64,000 bases of DNA from Anaerolineales bacterium (GCA_014860805.1 JACZJB010000140.1:1-64000), one strand, 5' to 3'; positions 7,689-16,992 are shown, counted from the first letter of the stretch. Program-made: numbers and translations. Notes: generated by a model from the letters alone, not told the origin.

Positions 7689-9317
7689 TTACATCCTGAA
7701 CACGCCGAAACCGCCCTCTTCCTTCGGCGAATTCAGCACAATGGACAGCGCTAACCCAAGCACTTGTCTCGTTTCATCGGGAGCGATGACTCCATCATCC
7801 CAAAGCCTTGCAGAAGAATGATAGGGGCTGCCTTCGGTTTCGTATTTTTCCAAGAGTGGACGTTTGAACTCATTCGCTTCGGACTCACTGAGAGTTGGTT
7901 TGCCCTCTCGAGCGAGTTGATCTTGTTTGATGGTGAGCAGAACATTCGCGGCTTGTTCCCCGCCCATGACGGAGATGCGCGCATTCGGCCACATCCACAG
8001 GAAGCGGGAGCCGTAGGCGCGGCCTGCCATGGCGTAGTTGCCTGCGCCGAAGGAACCGCCGATGACCAGGGTCAATTTTGGGACACGGGTTGTGGCAACG
8101 GCATGAACCATCTTCGCGCCGTCTTTGGCGATGCCACCGGTTTCGTATTCCTTGCCGACCATGAAGCCTGTGATATTTTGCAGGAATAACAACGGGATTC
8201 CGCGCTGGTCACACAGTTCGATGAAGTGTGTCCCTTTGAGCGCGGACTCGCTGAACAGCACTCCGTTGTTGGCGATGATGCCGACGGGGTATCCGTGAAT
8301 GCGAGCGAAGCCTGTCACCAGCGTTGTGCCGTAACGCGCTTTGAATTCGCGGAACTTGGAACCGTCCACAATGCGGGCGATGATCTCGCGCACGTCGTAG
8401 GACTCCTTGAAGGTACGCGGCAGGACGCCGTACAATTCGTCAGGGTTGTATAAAGGTTCTTCGGGGGGAGCAACTTCCAGCGCGGAGAGATGCGAGCGCT
8501 CGCGCGCATGTCCTCGGGGCAGAGTCTCCACGATGCTGCGTAAAATCTCGATGGCATGATCATCATCCTCGGCGAAATGATCCGCAACACCGCTCTTGCG
8601 GGTGTGGACATCCGCACCGCCCAATTCCTCGGCAGTCACATCCTCACCCGTGGCGGCTTTGACAAGCGGCGGCCCGCCCAGAAAAATTGTCCCCGCACCT
8701 TTGACAATGATGGCTTCATCACTCATGGCAGGGACGTACGCGCCGCCCGCGGTGCAGCTACCCATGACGGCGGCAATTTGCGGAATGCGCTTGGCAGACA
8801 TGCGTGCCTGATTGTAAAAAATGCGTCCGAAGTGATGCGCGTCGGGGAAGACCTCATCCTGCAGCGGCAGATACGCGCCGCCCGAATCGACGAGATACAA
8901 ACAGGGCAGATGGTTTTCCTCGGCGACCTGCTGAGCGCGCAAATGCTTTTTGACGGTCATCGAAAAATACGAACCGCCTTTGACGGTGGCATCGTTGGCA
9001 ACGATCATCACTTCGCGGTTGGAGATTCGCCCAATGCCTGTGACGATACCCGCGCATGGCGCTTCGTTGTTATACATGTTGGTAGCTGCTAACGCAGAGA
9101 GCTCGAGGAAGGGCGCGCCAGGGTCGAGCAGGCGTTCGATGCGTTCGCGCACGAAGAGTTTGCCCTGCTCTTCATGTCGCTTGCGGTATTTTTCCCCGCC
9201 GCCTTCACGGACGAGGGCAAGCCGCTTCTTCAATTCACTCGCGAGGGCGCGGTTGTGTTCTGCATTGGCTTTGAATTCGGGGGATTGCGGGTCGAGCGCG
9301 GAGGAGAGAGTTTCCAT
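7689..9317 (-). CDS. mccB: Methylcrotonyl-CoA carboxylase-type carboxyltransferase beta subunit
   Basis: A 542-residue carboxyltransferase with two crotonase-like lobes. It transfers the carboxyl group from carboxybiotin to an acyl-CoA. Features that favour methylcrotonyl-CoA (or geranyl-CoA) over propionyl-CoA carboxylase are the N-terminal region [47 protein letters not shown] and [18 protein letters not shown], followed by [15 protein letters not shown]. The C-terminal lobe has [11 protein letters not shown] and [10 protein letters not shown]. It is the first gene of the operon, after an extended -10-like TGCTAGACT at about 9378-9386. Leucine catabolism is the likely pathway, although isovaleryl-CoA dehydrogenase is not in the window. 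Confidence 0.9.
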   Translation of the reverse strand: METLSSALDPQSPEFKANAEHNRALASELKKRLALVREGGGEKYRKRHEEQGKLFVRERIERLLDPGAPFLELSALAATNMYNNEAPCAGIVTGIGRISNREVMIVANDATVKGGSYFSMTVKKHLRAQQVAEENHLPCLYLVDSGGAYLPLQDEVFPDAHHFGRIFYNQARMSAKRIPQIAAVMGSCTAGGAYVPAMSDEAIIVKGAGTIFLGGPPLVKAATGEDVTAEELGGADVHTRKSGVADHFAEDDDHAIEILRSIVETLPRGHARERSHLSALEVAPPEEPLYNPDELYGVLPRTFKESYDVREIIARIVDGSKFREFKARYGTTLVTGFARIHGYPVGIIANNGVLFSESALKGTHFIELCDQRGIPLLFLQNITGFMVGKEYETGGIAKDGAKMVHAVATTRVPKLTLVIGGSFGAGNYAMAGRAYGSRFLWMWPNARISVMGGEQAANVLLTIKQDQLAREGKPTLSESEANEFKRPLLEKYETEGSPYHSSARLWDDGVIAPDETRQVLGLALSIVLNSPKEEGGFGVFRM

Positions 9318-9406
9318 TTTTAGTTTGGTAGTCCCGTAGTTGAATAGTTTGGATAATCAGTAAATAGTGGGGTGAGTCTAGCATAAAAAAGATGGATGAG
9401 GAATAA

Positions 9407-9442
9407 GTAAAAAGGACTCGGCAATACGCTGAGTCCTTTTAC
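9407..9442. terminator. Bidirectional-type hairpin terminator
   Basis: The stem GGACTC/GAGTCC (9414-9419 with 9431-9436) is flanked by A-run and T-run arms that also pair, with an 11-nt loop. On the minus strand it sits about 110 nt after the STAND NTPase stop and before mccB, so it probably ends that transcript. Confidence 0.75.
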
Positions 9443-9548
9443 CCCCACCCGTCCTCCCCCAAATACGACAATTTATATTTTGAATGAATCCAGAGGGGGT
9501 TTCAATGTCGTATTTGGGGGAGGTGCCCGCGAATGCGGGCGGAGGGGG
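9441..9548. repeat. Inverted repeat next to STAND NTPase gene
   Basis: An 18-bp perfect inverted repeat has arms at 9453-9470 (CCTCCCCCAAATACGACA) and 9506-9523, with a 35-nt spacer. A second hairpin, GCCCGC-GAAT-GCGGGC, follows at 9525-9540, and the outer flanks ACCCCC (9441-9446) and GGGGGT pair again. This is larger and more GC-rich than the terminators in this window. It resembles a non-autonomous repeat element (REP/MITE-like); a role as transcript 3' structure is possible too. Confidence 0.6.
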
Positions 9549-9550
9549 TA

Positions 9551-12040
9551 TTACTTCAACTTCTCCAACATTCTCTCTGCTTCCTCATACGCCACCTTGT
9601 AATAATACGGCGGACCGTCACAAGTTGCCAGCTTCAGCGCGGTTTCGGCATATTCCTTTGCCTTGACTTTATCCTTCTCCTGCTCCAGCGTGTATTGTGC
9701 GAGGAATAAATTCACATCCGCGCCTTGCAGAACGTAGCCACAACGTTCTGTGATAGTTAACGCCTCATCAGTAAGAGATTTGGCTTCTTCATAATTCTTC
9801 TGGTCATAACGCAGGCGGGCGAGGTCGAGAAGAATGTCGGCTTCATCACGAACCAAAGCAATAACACGACAACGGATTAGTGCTTGGGTTATGTGGGGCT
9901 CAGCAAAATTAAGTTGACCACTCATCCGATAGGCACTTCCTAATAGCCAATGGATACGGATATAGTCACGCTCAATAGGAATACCAAGATCATGCAAGTC
10001 GGCAAATTCAAGTGCTCGGAGAGCATATTCAATGGCCGACTTCAAATTATCGATTCCTACATCTTGGGATTTCCTCTCTACTAAAAGTAGAAGCAAGGCA
10101 CGATATGCCCAGATAACAGATTGATCTTGAAAGTCGTATTGATTTTCTGAAATTTTCAATGCCTGCAATAGTTCTTTATCAGCTTCGCCCCATTCGCCTT
10201 TGTAAATCAATAAACGGCCAAGTTCATAATGTGCATTTGCATCTTTTTGATCAATTTTCAATTCATATTGAAATTCAATATAGCTTCGCAAATTATGCTC
10301 TGCATCTTTCAGCATCCCAATATGAATTTGTGCCATATACGCCAAGTCTATTGTTGCTACGCCAGCGCCCCTTTTGTTCTTAATTTGTTCAGCCAAAATG
10401 ACTGCATTCTTATATATTGGGATAGCTTGACGCGGCTGGCCAACCTGAGAGTAAGCATTTCCTAGCGCAGTTAAAAACCATGCTTGGTCTGATTTTTTAC
10501 TAAGGCTTGGCAAATAACTTTCTGGGACATTTTGTAAAGCGCTCATAAGTTCAATCATAAATTGGTAAGCACCAAATTGATAGTAAAGCGAGTCATGAAG
10601 TAGATTTCGAAATAGACCCCATGCAGCATCCACCTTTCCTGTTCTCAGGGTGTGATAATAAAGCTCGATATCAGGTCCAAGATCGTCGAGATTTTGAGGC
10701 TCGGAAGGCGTAGCCACCGTGCCAAAGTAGTCACACATACGAAGATGTGTATTCATGCGATCAGGTGCTGCAAGTCGCTCATAGGCATACTGTCGCACAA
10801 TGGGGTGAAGATCGAATTTCATGTTCTTCTCATCGAAGTGAAGCAAGCCACGTTCGACTAAATCATGGAGATCATTGTCAAGCTTGCCTTTGTATAGCTG
10901 AAAGTTTTTTCTGAATATACTAAAAACCCCTTTTGGTTTTGTTGGCTTGGAAATATCTGTAAGTGTGTCGATTTCTACAGGTGAGCGAAAACACGCGATT
11001 TGACTTAATAATTTTTGCTCTTGGGCGGGTAAACTTTCATAAGCAACTTTTAAAACATGATTTTGTTGTTGCTTCAGGTCACCATCTATATTTATTTCTT
11101 GGGCAACTGAAATATCCCCAGGTTTGTGTAAGTCTTTCAAGATGCGTCCAGCCAGCAGGCGTAAACTGAGGGGTTGATAGCCATACGGCGCACAAGCAGC
11201 TTCGATTTCAGCGCGATTGCCTTTAATTTTTAGCCTTCGGAAAAACTCGACGGCATCCGCTTTTTGCATGGTGTTTAGTTCGATTTCGTGGCATCCAACC
11301 ATGATTTCTCCACGTGGTTTGATGGCGCGGGGAGTCAAACGTGTGGTCATCAACACTTTGCTTTTGATGTTTGAGTTTAAGCAAATACCTTTCAGAAACC
11401 ATTCGGCGTTGATATTTACACAATCTAGTTGGTTATCTTCAATCTTTGGCTCTTCATCCCCTTGATATGCGGCGTTCATACTGCTGTAGGCACGCAAAGC
11501 ACGCTCGAAACCATCCATAATGAGCAGGAGGTTTTGCTTTAGCATGGCTTTGAGCAATTCGTCCACTTGAGGACGTCCGCCTTGCGGGACTTCAATGTTG
11601 AGATATTCGAGGGTTTCCTTGATGAAATTCTCAAAACTCGCGTCACCTTCGTAGAATGACCAGAAGACAATCTTCGTCCATGTATTGGGATTTACATCGT
11701 GGGTCAGCCAGTGCCATGTCAGCGCGGATTTGCCGAATCCACCCAGCGCGCGCAGGATGAACAGGCGGTTCTCGGAATCGTCATTCAGCCATTGGGTGAG
11801 CATGGCGCGCTCGGCCACGCGTCCCGTGAAATTGGGCGGCATGGGGTAGGGATGTTTGAGATTCCAATAGTCGGGGTCGTGGGGTTGGGTATTGGCTGAA
11901 ACAGCCTCATAATAATTGACATGGATCGTGTTGTTATTACCATCAACAACTACACTCTTCTCCACATTCCCGCCAATGCCAATACCCTTGGATACAGTTT
12001 GTTTGCCTTTGGATTGTTTCGAACCATCTTTTTTCACCAT
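9551..12040 (-). CDS. STAND (NB-ARC-like) NTPase with C-terminal TPR region
   Basis: An 829-residue signal-transduction ATPase. Residues 20-42 carry the glycine/asparagine-rich beta motif IGGNVEKSVVVDGNNNTI, seen near the N-terminus of many bacterial STAND proteins. FTGRVAER (71-78) opens the NTPase; Walker A is GGFGKS (100-105), Walker B LLLIMDGFE (171-179), and MTTRLTPR is the sensor-1-like Arg. A winged-helix region follows (about 330-440), and the remainder is alpha-helical TPR-like repeats, probably the sensor. No separate enzymatic effector domain is seen. Family members act in conflict, defence or signalling. The gene stands alone, divergent from the methyltransferase, between a terminator and a tandem-repeat region. 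Confidence 0.85.
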   Translation of the reverse strand: MVKKDGSKQSKGKQTVSKGIGIGGNVEKSVVVDGNNNTIHVNYYEAVSANTQPHDPDYWNLKHPYPMPPNFTGRVAERAMLTQWLNDDSENRLFILRALGGFGKSALTWHWLTHDVNPNTWTKIVFWSFYEGDASFENFIKETLEYLNIEVPQGGRPQVDELLKAMLKQNLLLIMDGFERALRAYSSMNAAYQGDEEPKIEDNQLDCVNINAEWFLKGICLNSNIKSKVLMTTRLTPRAIKPRGEIMVGCHEIELNTMQKADAVEFFRRLKIKGNRAEIEAACAPYGYQPLSLRLLAGRILKDLHKPGDISVAQEINIDGDLKQQQNHVLKVAYESLPAQEQKLLSQIACFRSPVEIDTLTDISKPTKPKGVFSIFRKNFQLYKGKLDNDLHDLVERGLLHFDEKNMKFDLHPIVRQYAYERLAAPDRMNTHLRMCDYFGTVATPSEPQNLDDLGPDIELYYHTLRTGKVDAAWGLFRNLLHDSLYYQFGAYQFMIELMSALQNVPESYLPSLSKKSDQAWFLTALGNAYSQVGQPRQAIPIYKNAVILAEQIKNKRGAGVATIDLAYMAQIHIGMLKDAEHNLRSYIEFQYELKIDQKDANAHYELGRLLIYKGEWGEADKELLQALKISENQYDFQDQSVIWAYRALLLLLVERKSQDVGIDNLKSAIEYALRALEFADLHDLGIPIERDYIRIHWLLGSAYRMSGQLNFAEPHITQALIRCRVIALVRDEADILLDLARLRYDQKNYEEAKSLTDEALTITERCGYVLQGADVNLFLAQYTLEQEKDKVKAKEYAETALKLATCDGPPYYYKVAYEEAERMLEKLK

Positions 12041-12131
12041 GCTGCCTGCCCTTTATGTCAACCGACCTTCAACTTTCAACTTTCCACCCGCCAATTGTAC
12101 AACCACTTGCCCCATTTTACCCCCAGTGTTC

Positions 12132-12208
12132 CTCCACAGTGTCTCCACAGTAGCTCCACAGTGGCTCTACAGTAGCTCTCATCAAGCTCCACACTGGCTC
12201 CAATCCCT
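12132..12208. repeat. Degenerate 11-bp tandem repeat (about 7 units)
   Basis: Units begin at 12132, 12143, 12154, 12165, 12176, 12187 and 12198. The first four read CTCCACAGTGT, CTCCACAGTAG, CTCCACAGTGG and CTCTACAGTAG; units 5-7 are decayed. The 11-bp period is about one DNA helical turn. The array lies in the 209-bp divergent gap between the STAND NTPase and the methyltransferase, just upstream of the latter's -10 box, so phased protein binding is conceivable. Replication slippage alone could also explain it. Confidence 0.8.
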
Positions 12209-12235
12209 CCCTGCAAAATCCACCCATCCTGCTTG

Positions 12236-12241
12236 TATAAT
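12236..12241 (+). promoter_or_regulatory. -10 box (TATAAT) immediately before methyltransferase start
   Basis: A perfect TATAAT ends 8 nt before the ATG at 12250. Transcription would begin at or within 2 nt of the start codon, giving a leaderless mRNA. No good -35 hexamer is visible and no Shine-Dalgarno is present. Confidence 0.55.
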
Positions 12242-12249
12242 CAACCTGC

Positions 12250-13059
12250 ATGAAAAAGACATCCAGCAAAAAGCCAGTGGGACAGGTCACCCGTGGGAAG
12301 ACTGCCTCGAATCGACTCCGCCGTGTGGATAACTTTATCCTGCTCTATGAGCCCTCGCTTCTCACGCGGACCGATGGTCCCTTTGCTGATTCATTCTTCA
12401 TTGACCTTGGCTATGGGTTTGATCCTCGCACCACCCTCGAAAGCGCCGAGCGTTTTCGGCGCCTCAATCCCAATCTTCCCATCCTCGGTGTGGAGATCGA
12501 CAAGGAACGTGTGGATGCGGCGCTCCCCTACGCGGATGCGCGGACTCACTTTCGGCTGGGCGGATTTAACTTGCCTTTGCGAGCAGGCGAAAGCGTAAGG
12601 TTGATCCGCGCTTTTAATGTCCTGCGTCAATATGAAGAAGTTGATTTCGCTCCATCGTACGAACGTCTCGCGGAATATGTCCTGCCTGGCGGCTTGATGA
12701 TCGAAGGCACATCCACGCCGTTCGGGCAAATATGGGTTGCCAACCTCGCGCGCATGACTGCCGAAAGAAAATGGAAAATGGAAGCGCTGGTCTTCAGCAC
12801 CAATTTCCGCCTCGGCTTTGACATCACCGACTTTCAAGCCGTGCTGCCGAAGAATCACATCCATCATGTGGTGGAGGGCGAGCCTATTTATGAATTCATG
12901 GAAGCGTGGAAGCGCTCCGCCGCGCAAACATCCCCCGCGAAAACGTTTGGCTTGAAGCAGTGGTTTTCGGCTTCGGTGGAGAATTTGGCGGCAAAAGGGT
13001 TTAAGATTGACCTGCGAAAGAAATGGTTGAACAAAGGCTGGCTGGTCTGGAACCTGTAG
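12250..13059 (+). CDS. Class I SAM-dependent methyltransferase-like protein
   Basis: A 269-residue protein. FFIDLGYGFDPRTTLE (about residues 49-64) is a motif-I-like nucleotide loop (D-L-G-x-G), and LGVEIDKERV supplies the acidic residue that would bind the adenosyl ribose. VLPGGLMIEGTST resembles the late Rossmann strand. The N-terminus is basic (KKTSSKKPVGQ), and the C-terminus is also basic with Trp pairs. The substrate is unknown. The start is supported by a TATAAT 8 nt upstream instead of a ribosome-binding site. The gene is divergent from the STAND NTPase; a shared regulatory region is possible, but a functional link is not shown. Confidence 0.7.
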   Translation: MKKTSSKKPVGQVTRGKTASNRLRRVDNFILLYEPSLLTRTDGPFADSFFIDLGYGFDPRTTLESAERFRRLNPNLPILGVEIDKERVDAALPYADARTHFRLGGFNLPLRAGESVRLIRAFNVLRQYEEVDFAPSYERLAEYVLPGGLMIEGTSTPFGQIWVANLARMTAERKWKMEALVFSTNFRLGFDITDFQAVLPKNHIHHVVEGEPIYEFMEAWKRSAAQTSPAKTFGLKQWFSASVENLAAKGFKIDLRKKWLNKGWLVWNL

Positions 13060-13117
13060 CGGGACTGCATCGTCCTTATTGAACGGCTATTTGTTTGAAG
13101 CAAGAAAGGAGCACGAC

Positions 13118-14026
13118 ATGTCACACTCTCGCCGAACTTATTTATTATTGACCTTTTTACTGGCTGCCAGTTTTGCCTGCGCGATCCCAGCCATCCCGAT
13201 GCAGGATACAGGCGCGATCAGCACCGCCGCCGCACAGACTGTCATCGCCGGGTTGACGCAAAATGCGCAGCAGGTATTGCCTTCCGCAACAATGGAAACC
13301 CTGCCCACACCAACTTTCACATTCACCGTCACTTCCGAAGCGCCCGCCATCACCGCCTCCCCCACGCTTACCTTTACACCGCTTCCCATCTTTACGGCTA
13401 CCTCAACCGTCCCGTTGATGAGCGTCTCTGTCCCAACCAATTGCCGCAGCGGGCCGGGTAAAGTATACGGACTGCAGGGCGCTTTGCTGGTCGGCGAGAC
13501 CGCGGAAGTGTATGGACGCGATCCCACGAACCGCTATTGGTACATCCGCAACCCAGACTCGGGCGCGGAATTCTGCTGGGCCTGGGGAGAATATGCGACC
13601 ATCAGCGGCTCGCCCTTGCTTCTGCCTGTTCTTACGCCCCCGCCCACTCCCACGCCGACCATGACGCCTACTCCCGCGCCAGCCTTTGACCTGGAGTTCA
13701 ACAATGCTGACACATGCTCCGGCTGGTGGATGGACCTGCGGGTGAAGAATACAGGCGCGCTGTCATTCAAATCTGTGACGATCCAAATAAAAGATCAGGT
13801 CACCGAAGTGGAATTGACCTCCTACGCCGATGGCTTTACCAACCTGGATGGCTGCCTGAAATCAGCCACGAAGGATGTCCTTAACCCAGGTGACAGTTTC
13901 ATCATCAGTTCGCCGCAATTCGACTACAACCCAACCGGTCACGACTTCCGCGCCATTGTTACGCTTTGCACTGAGAAGGGTCAAAAAGGCGCGTGCATTT
14001 CCAAGAAGACCAATTTCAAGCCTTGA
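13118..14026 (+). CDS. Probable lipoprotein with SH3b-like domain
   Basis: A 302-residue exported protein. I place the start at ATG 13118 because AAAGGAG lies 6 nt upstream and a signal peptide follows at once (hydrophobic LLLTFLLAASFAC, with Cys as the likely lipid site). A TTG at 13079 would add 13 unlikely residues. A Thr/Pro-rich stalk leads to an SH3b-like domain with the NCRSGPG signature and paired Trp/Tyr. A second Pro-Thr linker (PPPTPTPTMTPTPAP) is followed by a C-terminal beta domain with W and Cys. It may bind cell wall or other surface polymer. It is transcribed alone or with the methyltransferase and ends at a strong terminator. Confidence 0.72.
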   Translation: MSHSRRTYLLLTFLLAASFACAIPAIPMQDTGAISTAAAQTVIAGLTQNAQQVLPSATMETLPTPTFTFTVTSEAPAITASPTLTFTPLPIFTATSTVPLMSVSVPTNCRSGPGKVYGLQGALLVGETAEVYGRDPTNRYWYIRNPDSGAEFCWAWGEYATISGSPLLLPVLTPPPTPTPTMTPTPAPAFDLEFNNADTCSGWWMDLRVKNTGALSFKSVTIQIKDQVTEVELTSYADGFTNLDGCLKSATKDVLNPGDSFIISSPQFDYNPTGHDFRAIVTLCTEKGQKGACISKKTNFKP

Positions 14027-14040
14027 TACGCTGAGGTTCT

Positions 14041-14093
14041 TAAACAAAAAAGCTCCCCCGTGTAAGTTTCTCACGGGGGAGCTTTTTGTTTAC
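14041..14093. terminator. Bidirectional terminator between SH3b lipoprotein and dnaK
   Basis: A nearly perfect stem of about 20 bp has core GCTCCCCCGTG (14052-14062) pairing with CACGGGGGAGC (14072-14082). A-rich and T-rich arms on both sides give a U-tract in either direction. It serves the convergent genes ending at 14026 (+) and 14117 (-). Confidence 0.92.
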
Positions 14094-14116
14094 TTTCGTT
14101 TTTCGGGAGGGAAGAT

Positions 14117-16003
14117 TTATTCTTTCACTTCGCCATCGATCACATCACCGTCTTGCGGACCAGTGGAAGGTCCGCCTTCAGGTTGAGGCTGCCCTTGTCC
14201 CTGCGCATACATCTGCTGGCTGAGCGCGTGGAAGGTATTCTGTAATTCTTCAGTCAGCTTCTTGATCTTGTCCACGTCTTCGCCTTGTGCGGCCTGCTTC
14301 AATTCACTAACTTTGGCTTCGATGGAGCTTCGTTCCGCAACAGGAACCTTGTCACCAAGTTCGCGCAGCGATTTCTCGATCTGATAGCTCAGGTTATCCG
14401 CAGTGTTCTTGACTTCGATCACTTCGCGGCGCTTCTTGTCTGCGCTTTCGTTCTGGCGGGCTTCCTGCACCATGCGGTCAATGTCATTCTTGTTCAGGTT
14501 GGTAGACGCAGTGATGGTCACCTTTTGTTCCTTGCCGGAAGCCTTGTCCTTTGCAGTGACATGTAAAATGCCATTGGCATCAATATCAAAGGTCACTTCC
14601 ACTTGCGGAATGCCGCGCGGAGCCGGTGGAATTCCATCCAGTCGGAATCTGCCAAGGCTCATGTTGTCATTCGCCATCGGGCGTTCACCCTGCAGGACAT
14701 GAATATCCACTGCGGTTTGGTTGTCTGCGGCGGTGGAATACACTTCCGTCTTGCGGACAGGGATGGTGGTATTGCGTTCGATCATCACGGTCATTACACT
14801 GCCCATGGTTTCGACGCCGAGAGAAAGCGGGGTTACATCGAGCAGCAAAATATCTTTTACTTCACCGCCAAGCACGCCGCCTTGAATAGCCGCGCCAATG
14901 GCAACCACCTCATCGGGGTTCACGCCCTTATTCGGCTCCTTGCCATTCGTAAGCTTGCGGACTAATTCCTGAACCATCGGCATGCGCGATGAACCACCGA
15001 CCAAAACAACTTCGTCAAGCTTGCTTGCATCCATGCCGGCATCTTTGAGCGCAGCTTCAAACGGGGTACGGCAGCGCTGTAACAGGTCTTCAGTCATCTG
15101 CTCAAATTTTGCGCGGCTAAGTTTCAACTGCAAATGTTTCGGTCCGCTGGCATCGGCTGTGATATAAGGCAGGTTGATTTCCGTCTCCATCACGGTGGAG
15201 AGTTCGATCTTCGCTTTTTCAGCGGCTTCGCGCAAGCGTTGTAAAGCCTGACGGTCTGAGCGCAGGTCAATGCCCTGGTCTTTCTTGAATTCATCCGCTG
15301 CCCAGTTGGTGATCTTCTGATCCCAATCATCGCCGCCGAGATGCGTATCGCCGTTCGTGGATTTCACTTCGATCACGCCTTCGCCAACTTCAAGGATGGA
15401 TACGTCGAACGTACCGCCTCCCAGGTCAAAGACGAGGATCGTTTCATTCTTTTTCTTATCCAGCCCATAAGCGAGGGCGGAGGCGGTTGGCTCGTTGATG
15501 ATGCGCAGTACTTCCAAGCCTGCAATGCGGCCCGCATCCTTGGTTGCCTGACGCTGGCTGTCGTTGAAATATGCAGGGACGGTGATGACAGCCTGTGTAA
15601 CTGCTTCGCCCAAATACGCTTCGGCATCCGCCTTGAGCTTGCCAAGGATCATCGCACTGATCTCCTGCGGGGAATATTCCTTGCCCGTTACAGGGACTTT
15701 TACACGCACATCGTTGGTGGGTCCCTCAATTACCTGATAGGGAACCATGCCGCGTTCCGAACTGGTTTCATTGAAATGTCGTCCAATGAATCGTTTAATG
15801 GAATAGATGGTGTTATCTGCATTTACAACGGCCTGGCGTTTGGCGGTCTGCCCGACCATGCGTTCGCCGTTTTTGTTGAATGCTACAACAGACGGACATA
15901 AACGTCCGCCTTCCGCAGTGGTAATCACCGTGGCAGAGCCCCCCTCCATGACGGAGACTACACTGTTGGTCGTACCGAGGTCAATTCCTATGATTTTGCC
16001 CAT
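14117..16003 (-). CDS. dnaK: Chaperone protein DnaK (Hsp70)
   Basis: A 628-residue Hsp70 with the ATPase domain (1-about 380), linker [13 protein letters not shown] and substrate-binding domain. Signatures seen are [29 protein letters not shown] and [12 protein letters not shown]. The C-terminal tail is Gly/Pro/Gln-rich and ends [10 protein letters not shown]; in place of the proteobacterial EEV-like end, this acidic tail is common in other phyla. grpE, dnaJ and hrcA are not adjacent, so dnaK is a stand-alone unit between two terminators. No clear CIRCE inverted repeat is seen in the 139-nt upstream gap. Confidence 0.97.
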   Translation of the reverse strand: MGKIIGIDLGTTNSVVSVMEGGSATVITTAEGGRLCPSVVAFNKNGERMVGQTAKRQAVVNADNTIYSIKRFIGRHFNETSSERGMVPYQVIEGPTNDVRVKVPVTGKEYSPQEISAMILGKLKADAEAYLGEAVTQAVITVPAYFNDSQRQATKDAGRIAGLEVLRIINEPTASALAYGLDKKKNETILVFDLGGGTFDVSILEVGEGVIEVKSTNGDTHLGGDDWDQKITNWAADEFKKDQGIDLRSDRQALQRLREAAEKAKIELSTVMETEINLPYITADASGPKHLQLKLSRAKFEQMTEDLLQRCRTPFEAALKDAGMDASKLDEVVLVGGSSRMPMVQELVRKLTNGKEPNKGVNPDEVVAIGAAIQGGVLGGEVKDILLLDVTPLSLGVETMGSVMTVMIERNTTIPVRKTEVYSTAADNQTAVDIHVLQGERPMANDNMSLGRFRLDGIPPAPRGIPQVEVTFDIDANGILHVTAKDKASGKEQKVTITASTNLNKNDIDRMVQEARQNESADKKRREVIEVKNTADNLSYQIEKSLRELGDKVPVAERSSIEAKVSELKQAAQGEDVDKIKKLTEELQNTFHALSQQMYAQGQGQPQPEGGPSTGPQDGDVIDGEVKE

Positions 16004-16090
16004 ATTAGAACTCCTAACTGATGGTATTCAATGGCTCAATATTAAACGATTAGTGCAAGAATTCTGTTAACGGTTCATAGGTTTTTAATC

Positions 16091-16129
16091 AAAAAGAGCC
16101 GCCCTCGAATAACGGGAGCGGCTCTTTTT
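16091..16129. terminator. Bidirectional hairpin terminator
   Basis: Arm AAAAAGAGCCGC (16091-16102) pairs perfectly with GCGGCTCTTTTT (16118-16129), with a 15-nt loop. It lies 13 nt after the stop of the minus-strand lipoprotein gene (16143-16928). Confidence 0.9.
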
Positions 16130-16142
16130 GAAAAACAGATTT

Positions 16143-16928
16143 TTATGGTTCAGCAATATCAAATGACTGCACATTCACGATCACTGGCAGGACGTTAAGG
16201 GATGAAATATTGAAACCGATCTGGCCTTCGCCAAAGTTATAGTTCCTGTCCGTATAAGACTTCAACATCTTGCCATTAATATACATTGTGATGACGTTGT
16301 CTTTGCAGGTCATGCCGTATTCGTTGACAGCCTTTCCCTGCTTCAAATCATTGGAACCGCCGTTATCAATCACATTGTAGCCGCCATCATAAGCATACAA
16401 GTACCAAACTCCTCCGCTCTCGAAGCTGTACTCGTACCACTGGCCTTCGTCTGCATTAAACCTGCACACAAGGCTGACATTATTATTGTTCACACCCTGG
16501 TTTTCAGCGACCAATGTGAGTTTTGTGTCGTTGTACTTCAACACATCATATATATAATACACATACAAATTTTCATCCCCAAGATCAAAAAGCAGCCCAT
16601 CATCTGATGGTTCGATGCTCAAATTGGAGTCACTCCCGGAACCCAGAGAATAATAGACCCAGTTGGATTGGTCTGAGTTCGTGCCAAACTCCTCAACGAA
16701 AAATTTCTGGGGACCCACAGTTGGCGGCACAGCCGTAGCTGTCGGCAGAGGGACATCCGCGGGTTTTTGAGTAGGCGGTGGGGGATTAGTGGGAATTACA
16801 GGAACGGGGGAATCCTCAATCACGGTATCCTTGATGGGAGCCGAACCGCCAGTCAGGGAAGAACAAGCCAGGCTAACCAGGATAAGCATAGATACAAAAA
16901 ACAGGAAGGGGTGCAACAACTTTTTCAT
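16143..16928 (-). CDS. Lipoprotein with LamG/DUF1080-like beta-sandwich
   Basis: The start is ATG 16928 (261 residues), where a signal peptide begins (MKKLLHPFLFFVSMLILVSLAC, Cys as the predicted lipid site); an upstream TTG at 16979 would add 17 residues before it. A Pro/Thr-rich linker (about 40-65) precedes a single beta-sandwich domain with the W-x-x-Y and YINGKMLKSYTDRNY pattern of concanavalin/LamG-like carbohydrate-binding or 3-keto-disaccharide-hydrolase-like folds. It is paralogous to the proteins at 16993-17733 and 52804-53454. Surface carbohydrate binding is inference. Confidence 0.7.
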   Translation of the reverse strand: MKKLLHPFLFFVSMLILVSLACSSLTGGSAPIKDTVIEDSPVPVIPTNPPPPTQKPADVPLPTATAVPPTVGPQKFFVEEFGTNSDQSNWVYYSLGSGSDSNLSIEPSDDGLLFDLGDENLYVYYIYDVLKYNDTKLTLVAENQGVNNNNVSLVCRFNADEGQWYEYSFESGGVWYLYAYDGGYNVIDNGGSNDLKQGKAVNEYGMTCKDNVITMYINGKMLKSYTDRNYNFGEGQIGFNISSLNVLPVIVNVQSFDIAEP

Positions 16929-16992
16929 TGGAATATGTCCTCTCTTTCTTAAAATCAGTATAGCAAAGAGGATATCCAATTACAACAAGCTT

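Noticed and set aside
12132-12208. Possible CRISPR array
   Set aside because: Units are 11 bp, contiguous and degenerate with no spacers, and no cas genes are present.
12391-12927. Minus-strand frame opposite the methyltransferase
   Set aside because: The plus-strand product has a Rossmann methyltransferase pattern; the antisense one has none.
15341-15901. Plus-strand frame opposite dnaK
   Set aside because: Known type of antisense open frame over high-GC dnaK codons; no ribosome-binding site or family.
16004-16090. CIRCE element for HrcA control of dnaK
   Set aside because: Only TTGCACTAA-like half matches are seen; the inverted GAGTGCTAA partner at the right spacing is absent.
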